Source of the DNA: JALOLG01 sp035557475
Lineage (GTDB): Bacteria > Actinomycetota > Acidimicrobiia > Acidimicrobiales > Ilumatobacteraceae
Reading direction: 5' to 3'
DNA length: 25,325 nt
Assembly: GCA_035557475.1 (NCBI GenBank)
Contig: DATMDV010000074.1
Location: 1 to 25,325, forward strand
Position numbers and translations under genes: made by a program. Positions 1-7,544 of the stretch are shown here, one piece after another. Numbering within the stretch: the stretch's first letter is position 1; each line of letters starts with the position of its first letter. Under the pieces are notes generated by a model. It saw only the letters and a list, made by a program, of their open reading frames with translations. It was not told where the DNA came from and made no database searches.

Positions 1-459
1 TCGCCGGCGGCTGCCAGTTTCTCCGGCGCCGGACTGATCCGGGTCGACGTCGCCGCCGGCCTCCCCACCCCGACTGTCGTGCAGTCCTGGCCGCTCAGCG
101 ACGGGAGCGCGCCGTTGTCGGCCGCTCGGGTCGATGGAGGCATCAACGCGCTCGGCCAGCCGATCGTCGGCGAGACGACCGTGCTTGGCACTCCGTGGGT
201 CGGCGCCCGCTGGACCGGCGCCCGCTGGACCGGCGGTTCGTGGGATGGCGCGCGATGGACGAACGGTGAGTGGTTGGGGGCCCGCTGGACCGCCGGCTCG
301 TGGACCGGGGCACGTTGGACCGGGGCACGTTGGACGGGCGCACGTTGGACCGGGACGACGTGGACGGGTGCCTCGTGGTCCGGGGCGCGCTGGACGGGTG
401 CGCGTTGGACCGACTCGTCGTGGACGGGCACCCGCTGGACCGATGGCGGCTGGTCCTGA
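1..459 (+). CDS. C-terminal end of a secreted S8 (subtilisin-like) serine peptidase, partial
   Basis: The frame is open from the first base, so the gene starts left of the window and only about 152 C-terminal residues are visible. The first part reads SFSGAGLIRVDVAAGLPTP, which resembles the short segment after the catalytic Ser in subtilases (GxGLxxVxAA). Next comes a linker containing QSWPLSDGSAPLSAARVDGG, then a tail in which Trp recurs every five residues until the stop. Actinobacterial S8 peptidases often end with a conserved linker (AAR..., ...G-[EQ]-x-x-[FL]G-x-P...) followed by Trp/Ser/Gly-rich repeats, which is the main reason for this call. The catalytic Asp, His and Ser would lie outside the window. 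The product is probably exported and the tail may act at the cell surface, but that is inference. The next gene begins 34 nt downstream on the same strand. Confidence 0.72.
   Translation, partial: SPAAASFSGAGLIRVDVAAGLPTPTVVQSWPLSDGSAPLSAARVDGGINALGQPIVGETTVLGTPWVGARWTGARWTGGSWDGARWTNGEWLGARWTAGSWTGARWTGARWTGARWTGTTWTGASWSGARWTGARWTDSSWTGTRWTDGGWS
196..456 (+). repeat. 15-bp tandem repeat encoding Trp pentads (consensus W-T-G-A-R)
   Basis: Trp codons (TGG) occur at 196, 211, 226 and so on to 451, exactly every 15 bases with no insertion or deletion. This gives 17 complete pentads and a final Trp-Ser before the stop. The commonest unit is WTGAR; variants include WTGGS, WDGAR, WTNGE, WLGAR, WTAGS, WTGTT and WSGAR. 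Codon choice within units varies (cgctggacc, cgttggacc, cgatggacg), so the array is partly diverged at DNA level while Trp and the period are kept. This looks like selection on protein structure rather than a fresh DNA expansion. Confidence 0.95.
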
Positions 460-493
460 CCGACCATCCCCGTGTGACGAATGGACTTGACTG

Positions 494-2995
494 ATGGACG
501 CGCCTCGAAACACGTCGACGGTCGCGCGCATCGTGGTGCTCGCGATGGCCCTGATCGGTGTCGCAGTCGTCGCGATCGTCTACGCGCCTGACGGCACTGC
601 ACCATTGCGCACTGCGCCGCTGTGGATGCCGTTGGTGGTCTGTTTGGCGTTCGGCGTGGCCGAGCTCGCCGTGTTCCACCTCGAGCATCGACGCGAGGCC
701 ATCACCTTCTCCATCTCGGAGGTGCCATCGCTGTACGCGTTGGTCTTCCTCGACATCCGAGTCGCCGTCGCCGTTCGCCTCGTCGGCGGCCTCGCCGCCG
801 TCTGGGTGACGCGCCGGCCACCCCTGCACAAATTGCTCTACAACGCCGGGGTGTTCGCGTTGGAGATCGCGGTCGGCGCCTGTGTGTTGCGGACCATCGT
901 GTCCTGGTCGGACGGTTCGATGACCTGGGTGCTCGCCGGCGGGGTCATCGCCGTCGGCGTGCTGACCGTGGTCGGAGTTGTGCTGGTCTGTGTCGCGATC
1001 GCCCAGTTCGAGGGCGACTTCATCGGCACCGCCCTGACCGAGCTCCGCTCCTCGGTGTGGATCTTCGCGCTCAACGCCACCATCGCCGGGCTCACCCTCG
1101 CCCCCGCGCTGGTCACACCGTGGCTGTCGATGTTCGCGATCGCGCCGATCGTGATTCTGTGGATCTTCGTCCGGCAGCAGGGCAAGATCGGACAGACCCT
1201 TCGCGACGTCGAATCGATCCAGGGCTTCGCCGGGCGCATCGCCGGCGAGGTCGACCTCGATGGCATCGGGCGTGCGACGGTCGACGAGACGACGCGGCTG
1301 CTCCGCGCCCGCCAGGCCGGCCTGGTCATCTTCGATGACGAGGTCGCGCTGATGACGATCTCGGCCGGCATACCGATCGTCGGGCTCCCAGTACGCACCG
1401 ACGATCTCAGGTGGCACGCGGTCCTGCATGGCGTCGACGACGAGAGTCTGGGCGGCGGACGCGTCGACGACCTGTGCGCGGCGCCGGTGCGGTCCGATAA
1501 GGGCGTCGTGGGAGTCCTCGTGATGCGCGGGCGCGAGGGCGCAGTCGAGTCGTTCACCGAAACCGACCTCAGTCGCCTCCGAACGCTTGCCGACCAACTC
1601 GCCGGCGCCGTCTCACGCGGTCTGATGCACCGACATCTGCAGTTCGAGGCAAATCATGACCTCCTCACCGGTCTCGCCAACCGCGCGGCCTTCGAACGCG
1701 ACCTCACCGACCTCCGTGAACGGGCCCTCCAGCACGCATCGACGGCGTTCGTCGTCATGTTCGACCTCGACCGCTTCAAAGAGGTCAATGACACCCTCGG
1801 TCACCACGCCGGCGACCAACTGCTCGTCGAAGTCGCACATCGACTGACCCGCGTGACCGAGCCCGGCGACCTCCTGGCCCGGTTCGCGGGCGACGAGTTC
1901 GCGCTCAGCGGCCTCCGCGACAGCATCGACGACATCGACATATTCGTGCGGGCGTGTACGAGCGCGGTCGCCCGGCCGTTCAACATCGATGGTCTCGAAC
2001 TGGTCGTCAACGCGAGCGCAGGAGTCGCCACCCAGACCGGGGACGCCGACAGCGCCGCCATGCTCCGCCGCGCCGGCGATGCTGACAGCGCCCTGCTCCG
2101 GCGCGCCGATGTCGCGATGTACCACGCCAAGCAGAACCATCTCGGACACGAGTTCTATCGAGACGAGATCGACCGGCGCACCCCCGCCCGGCTGTCGATG
2201 CTCGCCGATCTCCGGACCGCCATCGATCGCTCCGGCATCGAGCTCCATTTCCAACCCAAGCTCGACCTCGTCGCCAACGTGGTGTGCGGAGCCGAGGTGC
2301 TCGCCAGATGGCAGCACCCGACGCGAGGATCGGTTCCGCCGATCGAGTTCATCAAGGTCGCCGAGGAGAGCGGACTGATCCGTTCCCTCACCGATCTCGT
2401 GCTCGAGGGCAGCATCGGCGCGATCGCCGCGCTCGACGCCCGCGGTCACCGGCTGGGTATCGCCGTCAACCTGTCGACCCAGGATCTGCTCGACGAGCTG
2501 CTGTGCGATCGCGTCGAACGCCGGCTCGAGCAGTTCGGCGTCGAGCCCACGCGACTCACCCTCGAGATCACCGAAGGGACGCTGCTCTACGACGGGCCGC
2601 GCACCCGCTCGACCATCGAACGGCTGCATCAGATCGGCGTCCACCTCTCGATCGACGACTTCGGCACCGGATACTCCTCACTGAGCTATCTCCGCCAGCT
2701 CCCGGTGACCGAGCTCAAGATCGATCGCAGCTTCGTGACCAACCTCGTCGTCGACGCGCAGGACGAGACGATCGTTCGCTCGACGATCGACCTCGGTCAC
2801 AACCTCGGCCTGCAGGTCGTGGCGGAGGGTGTCGAGACGAACGACGTCGCCGACCGCCTGCGTGTCCTCGGATGCGACATCGCCCAGGGTTACGGCATCT
2901 GCCGGCCGTTGCCGTTCGATCAGCTCACGACGTGGCTCGTCAACACGTCCTTCGCCACCCGCCAGGCTGATCCGACCCGTCCACTCCCCTGGTGA
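494..2995 (+). CDS. Membrane-anchored GAF-GGDEF-EAL cyclic-di-GMP turnover protein
   Basis: This 833-residue protein has about seven hydrophobic segments in its first 230 residues, a GAF-like sensory region (about 245-375), a GGDEF domain (about 385-555) and an EAL domain (about 570-820). The GGDEF domain shows DLLTGLANR near residue 389, DLDRFKEVND, and AGDEF at 465-469. AGDEF is a variant signature that can still be catalytic. The inhibitory I-site RxxD is absent; EPGD stands in its place. The EAL domain has EVL instead of EAL at 601-603 but keeps ARWQHP, NLST, LEITEG, DDFGTGYSS (from 721), LKIDRSF and AEGVET, so phosphodiesterase activity is plausible. It probably makes and/or degrades c-di-GMP in response to a membrane or GAF signal. 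The ATG at 494 has only a weak upstream GGAC. The gene may be transcribed with the upstream peptidase. Confidence 0.93.
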   Translation: MDAPRNTSTVARIVVLAMALIGVAVVAIVYAPDGTAPLRTAPLWMPLVVCLAFGVAELAVFHLEHRREAITFSISEVPSLYALVFLDIRVAVAVRLVGGLAAVWVTRRPPLHKLLYNAGVFALEIAVGACVLRTIVSWSDGSMTWVLAGGVIAVGVLTVVGVVLVCVAIAQFEGDFIGTALTELRSSVWIFALNATIAGLTLAPALVTPWLSMFAIAPIVILWIFVRQQGKIGQTLRDVESIQGFAGRIAGEVDLDGIGRATVDETTRLLRARQAGLVIFDDEVALMTISAGIPIVGLPVRTDDLRWHAVLHGVDDESLGGGRVDDLCAAPVRSDKGVVGVLVMRGREGAVESFTETDLSRLRTLADQLAGAVSRGLMHRHLQFEANHDLLTGLANRAAFERDLTDLRERALQHASTAFVVMFDLDRFKEVNDTLGHHAGDQLLVEVAHRLTRVTEPGDLLARFAGDEFALSGLRDSIDDIDIFVRACTSAVARPFNIDGLELVVNASAGVATQTGDADSAAMLRRAGDADSALLRRADVAMYHAKQNHLGHEFYRDEIDRRTPARLSMLADLRTAIDRSGIELHFQPKLDLVANVVCGAEVLARWQHPTRGSVPPIEFIKVAEESGLIRSLTDLVLEGSIGAIAALDARGHRLGIAVNLSTQDLLDELLCDRVERRLEQFGVEPTRLTLEITEGTLLYDGPRTRSTIERLHQIGVHLSIDDFGTGYSSLSYLRQLPVTELKIDRSFVTNLVVDAQDETIVRSTIDLGHNLGLQVVAEGVETNDVADRLRVLGCDIAQGYGICRPLPFDQLTTWLVNTSFATRQADPTRPLPW
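2039..2107 (+). repeat. Short in-frame duplication inside the GGDEF domain
   Basis: Two adjacent segments encode almost the same peptide: G-DADSAAMLRRA then G-DADSALLRRA (about residues 516-537 of the GGDEF-EAL protein). GGDEF domains normally have a single LLRRADxAMYxAK helix here, so about 12 residues appear to have been duplicated. The two copies differ at several third positions (gacgccgacagcgcc versus gatgctgacagcgcc), so the duplication is not very recent or has been adjusted by codon changes. Confidence 0.7.
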
Positions 2996-3003
2996 GCCCG
3001 GGG

Positions 3004-3123
3004 CTATGCCGCCAGGATCGTTTGGAGCGTCCCGTCCGGCGCCAGGCGCTGCACGTTGCCCTCCTCGTCGAGCACCACGATGTCGGCCGGCGATCGGGGC
3101 GACCCATCGAGTAGGCACACCAC
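3004..3123 (-). CDS. Possible small protein of unknown function
   Basis: An open frame of 39 codons lies opposite the gap between the c-di-GMP gene and the monooxygenase. If it starts at the GTG at 3123, the peptide contains DIVVLDEEGNVQRLAPDGT. This reads like a natural protein segment, with a turn resembling beta-propeller or NHL-type repeats (V-L-D-x-x-G-N-V), rather than the Arg/Ser/Pro-rich text of shadow frames here. The frame stays open further upstream into the monooxygenase coding region, but that part looks like noise. No clear ribosome-binding site was found. It could be a small gene, a decayed remnant of a larger one, or chance. Confidence 0.25.
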   Translation of the reverse strand: MVCLLDGSPRSPADIVVLDEEGNVQRLAPDGTLQTILAA

Positions 3124-3210
3124 AAATTGCGGGACGAACGAGGGAAACGATTCGTCGTTGCCGCACGACGAGGTGGACCAACCGTCTCGGCCGCCTCGGG
3201 TCGGTGTCGG

Positions 3211-3216
3211 TACGAT
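3211..3216 (+). promoter_or_regulatory. Candidate leaderless -10 box (TACGAT) for the monooxygenase
   Basis: TACGAT fits the actinobacterial TANNNT -10 pattern. Exactly seven bases (3217-3223) separate it from the GTG at 3224, which would put the transcription start on or next to the start codon. No Shine-Dalgarno sequence precedes that GTG, as expected for a leaderless mRNA. No convincing -35 element was seen. Confidence 0.5.
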
Positions 3217-3223
3217 CCGGTGC

Positions 3224-5056
3224 GTGACGGTGGAGCCTGCCATCGCCGAACTGATCGGCGACGTTCCCTTCGATCCCGACGCCTTGCGCGACAAGTACCG
3301 CGAGGAGCGTGAGAAGCGACTGCGGCCGGATGCCAACGACCAGTATGTCGAGGTCACGGCCGAGTTCTCGAACTACGTCGACGACCCCTACGTCGAGCCC
3401 GGGTTCACACGCGAGCCGCTGTTCGATCACGTCGAGGTGGCCATCGTGGGCGCCGGGTTCGGTGGTCTGCTGATGGGTGCTCGTCTGCGCGAGGCGGGCT
3501 TCAGGAGCATCCGGCTGATCGAGAAGGCCGGCGACGCCGGCGGCACGTGGTACTGGAACCGCTACCCGGGCGCGATGTGTGACGTCGAGTCGTACATCTA
3601 CCTGCCGCTGCTCGAAGAGATGGGATACATCCCGAAGCACAAGTACTCGTTCGCTCCTGAGATCTTCGAGTACAGCAAGGCGATCGCCCGCCGGTTCGAC
3701 CTCTACGACGACGCGCTGTTCCAAACCGGCGTAACGCAGCTGTGCTGGGACGACACGAACAGCCGGTGGATCATCAGCACCGATCGCGGCGATCGAATGA
3801 CGGCGCAGTTCGTGGCGATGGCGAACGGCCCGCTCAGCCGGCCGAAGCTCCCGGGCATCCTCGGCATCAACGAGTTCAAGGGTCATACGTTCCACACCAG
3901 CCGTTGGGACTACGACTACACGGGCGGCGAAGCGTCCGGTGGGCTGACCCGCCTCGCCGACAAGCGCGTCGGCATCATCGGCACCGGCGCGACCGCCATC
4001 CAGTGCGTCCCCCATCTCGGCGCGGCCGCCGGCCACCTCTACGTGTTTCAACGCACGCCGTCGTCAATCGACGTCCGCAACAACCGGGAGACCGACCCGG
4101 ATTGGGTGAGGTCGCTGGAGTCCGGCTGGCAGCAGCGGCGGATGGACAACTTCAACATCCTCGTCAGCGGCGGCGACCAGGATCAGGATCTCGTCCAGGA
4201 CGGCTGGACCGACATCTTCCGCAACCTGACGGGCATCGCCGCCAAGCAGGCGAGCCGCAAACTCGGTCGCCGGCTCACACCACTCGAGAAGGCCGAACTG
4301 ATGGAGCTCGCCGACTTCCAGAAGATGGAGTCGATCCGCGCCCGGGTGGAGTCAGTGGTCGGAGATCCGGTGACCGCCGAGAAGCTCAAGCCGTGGTACC
4401 GCCAGTTCTGCAAGCGCCCCTGCTTCCATGACGAGTACCTCGAGACGTACAACCGGCGCAATGTCACGTTGGTCGACACCGAGGGCAAGGGCGTGGAACG
4501 GCTGACCGAGACCGCGGTCGTCGTCGGCGACCGTCACTACGAGGTCGACTGCCTGATCTTCGCCACCGGGTTCGAGGTCGGCACGACCTACACGCGTCGA
4601 GCCGGGTACGACATCATCGGTCGCGATGGTGTGTCGCTCTCGGACAAGTGGGCGAACGGTTTGCGCACGTTCCACGGCCTGCAGACGCACGCGTTCCCGA
4701 ACTGCTTCTTCCTCGGCTTCACGCAGACAGCCGTCACCGTCAGCGTGCCGCACGCGCTGAACGAACAGGCCCGCCATGTCACGTACATCCTGGAGGAGGC
4801 GCGCCGGCGCGGCGCGCACACGGTGGAGGTCACCGGCGACGCCGAGCAGTCATGGCTCGACGAGATGCGCGACAAGGCCCGTTTGGCCGAGCGGTTCTAC
4901 GCGGCCTGCACCCCCGGCTACTACAACAACGAGGGCAACCTCGGAAACCCGAACGGCTTCTTCGCCGGCGCCTATGGAGCAGGACCGATCAAGTTCTTCC
5001 AGACGCTCGAAGCGTGGCGCGACGAGGGGCAGCTGCAGGGCATCGAGCTGCATTGA
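3224..5056 (+). CDS. Type I Baeyer-Villiger flavin monooxygenase
   Basis: The 610-residue product carries both type I BVMO fingerprints. These are GGTWYWNRYPGAMCD, just after the FAD-binding GAGFGG (from residue 76), and FKGHTFHTSRWD (from residue 218), a match to FxGxxxHxxxW. The second Rossmann motif GIIGTGATAIQ, for NADPH, follows. The roughly 70-residue N-terminal extension before the FAD motif is typical of the phenylacetone/cyclohexanone/steroid monooxygenase group. Enzymes of this family insert oxygen next to a ketone using FAD, NADPH and O2; the substrate cannot be read from sequence. An in-frame start at 3056 exists, but the extra 56 residues look non-protein-like, whereas GTG 3224 has a leaderless-type -10 box. 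No neighbouring gene suggests a ketone pathway. Confidence 0.93.
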   Translation: MTVEPAIAELIGDVPFDPDALRDKYREEREKRLRPDANDQYVEVTAEFSNYVDDPYVEPGFTREPLFDHVEVAIVGAGFGGLLMGARLREAGFRSIRLIEKAGDAGGTWYWNRYPGAMCDVESYIYLPLLEEMGYIPKHKYSFAPEIFEYSKAIARRFDLYDDALFQTGVTQLCWDDTNSRWIISTDRGDRMTAQFVAMANGPLSRPKLPGILGINEFKGHTFHTSRWDYDYTGGEASGGLTRLADKRVGIIGTGATAIQCVPHLGAAAGHLYVFQRTPSSIDVRNNRETDPDWVRSLESGWQQRRMDNFNILVSGGDQDQDLVQDGWTDIFRNLTGIAAKQASRKLGRRLTPLEKAELMELADFQKMESIRARVESVVGDPVTAEKLKPWYRQFCKRPCFHDEYLETYNRRNVTLVDTEGKGVERLTETAVVVGDRHYEVDCLIFATGFEVGTTYTRRAGYDIIGRDGVSLSDKWANGLRTFHGLQTHAFPNCFFLGFTQTAVTVSVPHALNEQARHVTYILEEARRRGAHTVEVTGDAEQSWLDEMRDKARLAERFYAACTPGYYNNEGNLGNPNGFFAGAYGAGPIKFFQTLEAWRDEGQLQGIELH

Positions 5057-5086
5057 CGTCGACGCTGCGGTCGACGGCTCGCCGTC
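5057..5086. terminator. Hairpin cluster between convergent genes, possible bidirectional terminator
   Basis: The short space between two convergent genes contains CGTCGAC (5057-5063), a 6-nt loop, and GTCGACG (5070-5076), a 7-bp stem. An overlapping alternative is GACGGC (5073-5078) with GCCGTC (5081-5086). No T-tract follows, so intrinsic termination is uncertain. Confidence 0.4.
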
Positions 5087-5411
5087 AGTAGCGACGATCG
5101 TTGGTCTTCTTCTTCGGCGGAGCCTTGAACGGCGCCTCGATGAGCATCTCGAAATGGGCGTCGTCGGGTTGGTTGGGCTCGTTCAGTCGCTGCAGGAACG
5201 TCTTGAGCGCGGCTCGCGCGGGCGCCACGTGCGCACCCTTCAAGCCCACTGATCGGCTCATCGCGTCCTTCGCCTTGGCGACCCGTTCCTTGCGGGCTGC
5301 CTTCTCCTCATCGGAGTACACCCGGGTGACCTTGTTGGCCCTGGCCGCCTGCTCGGCGAGCCGGCGAGCTTCTGATTCCTGGAGCGGAGTGAGTTTGGCT
5401 GGAGGCGCCAC
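5085..5411 (-). CDS. Small basic hypothetical protein
   Basis: I do not recognise this family. The 108-residue product is rich in Ala, Lys, Arg and Glu. Its helical central part contains ESEARRLAEQAARANKV and DEEKAARKERVAKAKDAMS, and its C-terminus is KAPPKKKTNDRRY. No signal peptide or membrane segment is visible, so it is probably cytoplasmic and could bind nucleic acid, though only charge suggests this. I chose the GTG at 5411 because AAGGA lies about 8 nt upstream and because this leaves about 100 nt for divergent promoters. The frame can be extended to a TTG at 5483, but without a ribosome-binding site. It converges on the monooxygenase gene. Confidence 0.7.
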   Translation of the reverse strand: MAPPAKLTPLQESEARRLAEQAARANKVTRVYSDEEKAARKERVAKAKDAMSRSVGLKGAHVAPARAALKTFLQRLNEPNQPDDAHFEMLIEAPFKAPPKKKTNDRRY

Positions 5412-5502
5412 GTTCGTGATCCTTTGCGTCGGAGGAACCTGAGGGTATCGAAAATCAACGCCGTCGCCGCTCCGAGCGGGCAACGCCGCCGGCGCTGCGT
5501 TC

Positions 5503-5508
5503 TACATT
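5503..5508 (+). promoter_or_regulatory. Candidate leaderless -10 box (TACATT) for the VOC-family gene
   Basis: TACATT matches TANNNT and lies six bases before the ATG at 5515, the geometry of a leaderless actinobacterial transcript. No Shine-Dalgarno sequence with usable spacing precedes the ATG. No clear -35 hexamer was seen. Confidence 0.5.
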
Positions 5509-5514
5509 GGACAG

Positions 5515-5925
5515 ATGTTGGTCGTGCCGATGATTCAGGTCGCCGATGTCGTCGCGTCGAGCCAGTGGTATCAACGCACGCTCGGGCTCGTCAGTGGTCA
5601 CGGTGGCGAGGAGTTCGAGATGCTGTTCGCCGGTGAGCCATACGCGACTCCACTGCTGTTGCAACTCCACCGCTGGGAGGCGCACGAGCACGGCTTCCTC
5701 GGCTCCCCCGACATCCCGGTCGGCAACGGATCGTCGTTGTGGTTCGGGGTCGCCGATCGAGCGGCCTTCGACGCGGCGTGGACGCGAGCCGCCGAGGCGC
5801 CGGCGCACGTGCTCGCCGAGCCGGCCTGGAATCCCCTCGCCCACCACCACGAGTTCTCGTTGCGTGATCCCGATGGCTACGTGCTGGCCGTGCACACTCC
5901 GTTCAGCTCGAACCCGGAGGAGTGA
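5515..5925 (+). CDS. VOC (glyoxalase/dioxygenase) superfamily protein
   Basis: This 136-residue protein has the size and layout of a two-module vicinal-oxygen-chelate domain. The opening strand MIQVADVVASSQWYQRTLGL is the usual first motif (x-V-x-D-x-x-x-S-x-x-F/W-Y-x-x-x-L-G). The second half ends with HHHEFSLRDPDGYVLAVHTP, the common D-P-D-G-x-x-[IVL] closing motif. Members include lactoylglutathione lyases, extradiol dioxygenases and antibiotic-binding resistance proteins. The His residues in HHHEF and the Glu/His residues near the N-terminal half could bind metal, but the substrate is unknown. Its 3' end overlaps the convergent methyltransferase gene by 23 bp. Confidence 0.88.
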   Translation: MLVVPMIQVADVVASSQWYQRTLGLVSGHGGEEFEMLFAGEPYATPLLLQLHRWEAHEHGFLGSPDIPVGNGSSLWFGVADRAAFDAAWTRAAEAPAHVLAEPAWNPLAHHHEFSLRDPDGYVLAVHTPFSSNPEE

Positions 5926-6694
5926 CCGGCTGCGAATCGACGATCGCTCGGACCGCCCACGCGCGGGCGGTCAGAATGAACGGCGCCGGCGGCAGCAGAT
6001 TGCGGCACAGCTCACGCAGCTCGGTCTGACGGACGGCGTCGAGGCCGGCCGTGTAGGCGCCCGCCGGGCCGACTCCGAGCGTGTACGGCTCCCACCACTC
6101 CTCGAACGTCTGGTGCTCGACGCTCACCGCGAGCGTGCTCTCGGTGATCTCGCGCAGCCCGGCGTCGTGGAACAGCTGCGCGAGATGCCCTTCGCGTGCT
6201 CCCGCCAGACCTGACTCGTCGTCGACATCGGGCTCGAGCTGGCGCACCGCCTCCCAGAACGAGCTGAGCGGTCCCTTGCGCCCTTCGTGGTCCCAGACAC
6301 ACGCCGCCACGACACCCCCGCCGCGGGTGACACGGCCCATCTCGCCGAGCCCCATGATCGGGTCGGCCATGAAGTGGACGACGAGCTGCGCCAAGGCAGC
6401 GTCGTACTCCTGATCCGCGAACGGGAGCTGCTCGGCTGGTGCGCGCCGCACCGCGACCGCGGGATGGCGCTCCCGGGCGGCGGCGACGAAGCTCTCCGAC
6501 GGATCGACTGCGCTCACGGCCTCGGGTCCGACGCGCCTGACCAACTCGGCGGTCAACGCGCCCGGGCCGCAGCCGACATCGAGCACCCGCTGTCCTGGGA
6601 CGACCGCGGCGAAATCGGCGAACAGGGGGGCGAGCGGCATCGAATACCTGCCCATGAATTGGTCGTACGCGTCAGCACCGACGTTGAAGCTCAT
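5903..6694 (-). CDS. Class I SAM-dependent methyltransferase (Methyltransf_11 type), last gene of the ABC importer operon
   Basis: The 263-residue product has the SAM-binding motif VLDVGCGPGALTAEL near residue 45, an acidic residue at the end of the second strand (AVDPS), and the DAALAQLVVHFM segment typical of small-molecule methyltransferases. The N-terminal SFNVGADAYDQFMGRYS resembles the family in which a Y-D-x-F-M-G-R-Y motif precedes the fold. The ATG at 6694 is preceded by AAGGGG at good spacing and lies one base after the stop of the permease gene, so it is very likely co-transcribed with the importer. The methyl acceptor is unknown. A longer frame starting at 6754 exists but would overlap the permease gene without a better start. 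Confidence 0.9.
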   Translation of the reverse strand: MSFNVGADAYDQFMGRYSMPLAPLFADFAAVVPGQRVLDVGCGPGALTAELVRRVGPEAVSAVDPSESFVAAARERHPAVAVRRAPAEQLPFADQEYDAALAQLVVHFMADPIMGLGEMGRVTRGGGVVAACVWDHEGRKGPLSSFWEAVRQLEPDVDDESGLAGAREGHLAQLFHDAGLREITESTLAVSVEHQTFEEWWEPYTLGVGPAGAYTAGLDAVRQTELRELCRNLLPPAPFILTARAWAVRAIVDSQPVTPPGSS

Positions 6695-6695
6695 G

Positions 6696-7544
6696 TCACC
6701 CCTTGATGCCGGTGCTCGCAGCCGACCGCGTGAAATGACGGCTGAAGAACACATAGACGATGGCGATCGGCAGGGTCGACAAGGTCGCCAGGGCGAGCCG
6801 CAACGGGAACTCGGTGGCGCCGCGGAGGTCGCCCCTTGACAGCCGGGCGATGCCGAGGGTCAGTGTCGCCTTGTCGGGATCCGACGTCGCGACGAGGAAG
6901 TATGTGAACTCGTTCCATGAACCCTGGAACGAGATGATCACGACCGTGACGAGAGCTGGCACGGTGAGGGGCAGCACGATCCTGCGGAAGCGGGTGAACA
7001 CCCCGGCGCCGTCGATGATCGCGGCCTCTTCGATCTCGTACGGGACGGCTTCGAACGCGGCCTTCATGAGCAGGATGCTGACGGCGTCGGCCAGCAACGG
7101 CAGGATCATCGCGGTGTAGGTGTCGAAGATGTGAAGGCGCTGCAGCACGAGGAACTTCGGGATGAGCAGCACGATGCCTGGCACAGCGAGGACGGCGAGC
7201 AGTCCGGCGTTGACGATCCGGCGTCCCGGGAATCGCAAGCGGGCGAGGGCGTAGCCAGCCAGGCTCGACAGCGCGACTCGGCCGAGCGTCACCGACACGG
7301 TGACGATGAAGCTGTTGGCCAGCCACCGGTCGGCGGGGATTCGAATCGCCGGGTTGTCGCCGTTGACTCCGCGCCAGGCGTCGAGCGTGCCGGGATCAGG
7401 GACCAGTGACACCGGGTTGGCGGCCGCGTCGGGATCGGTCTTGAACGACGTCACGACCTGGATCAGGAACGGTCCGAGGTAGAGGATGACACCGCACGCG
7501 AGCACGAGATACGCCAACGCGCGGACTGCGTGCCAGCGCTTCAT
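6696..7544 (-). CDS. Carbohydrate ABC transporter permease, MalG type
   Basis: This 282-residue inner-membrane protein shows about six hydrophobic segments. It has the cytoplasmic EAA loop EIEEAAIIDGAGVFTRF...LPL, which contacts the ATPase. The N-terminal SFKTDPDAAANPVSLVPDPG following the first helix is characteristic of the MalG/UgpE subfamily (S-F-K). The ATG at 7544 overlaps the stop of the upstream permease gene as ATGA, showing translational coupling. A start eight codons further upstream is possible but would deepen the overlap. Together with the MalF-type partner it would form the membrane channel of a sugar or glycoside importer. Confidence 0.93.
   Translation of the reverse strand: MKRWHAVRALAYLVLACGVILYLGPFLIQVVTSFKTDPDAAANPVSLVPDPGTLDAWRGVNGDNPAIRIPADRWLANSFIVTVSVTLGRVALSSLAGYALARLRFPGRRIVNAGLLAVLAVPGIVLLIPKFLVLQRLHIFDTYTAMILPLLADAVSILLMKAAFEAVPYEIEEAAIIDGAGVFTRFRRIVLPLTVPALVTVVIISFQGSWNEFTYFLVATSDPDKATLTLGIARLSRGDLRGATEFPLRLALATLSTLPIAIVYVFFSRHFTRSAASTGIKG

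Noticed and set aside
196..456. The 15-bp array as a non-coding minisatellite or regulatory repeat
   Set aside because: The period is in frame, Trp is invariant, and neighbouring codons vary synonymously, so it is explained as protein repeat sequence.
143..1597. Long minus-strand open frame opposite the peptidase tail and the c-di-GMP gene
   Set aside because: The translation is Asp/Arg/His-rich without motifs and lies opposite two well-supported genes; it is the usual antisense frame of GC-rich coding DNA.
3056..3223. N-terminal extension of the monooxygenase from an upstream in-frame start
   Set aside because: The extra residues look non-protein-like, and the GTG at 3224 has a leaderless -10 box at the correct distance and matches the family N-terminus.
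5057..5076. GTCGAC pairs as a site-specific recombination or regulator site
   Set aside because: GTCGAC is a common palindrome in GC-rich DNA, and here the two copies are better explained as a hairpin between convergent stops.
5412..5483. TTG start adding 24 residues to the small basic protein
   Set aside because: There is no ribosome-binding site, and it would occupy the divergent promoter region; GTG 5411 has AAGGA at good spacing.
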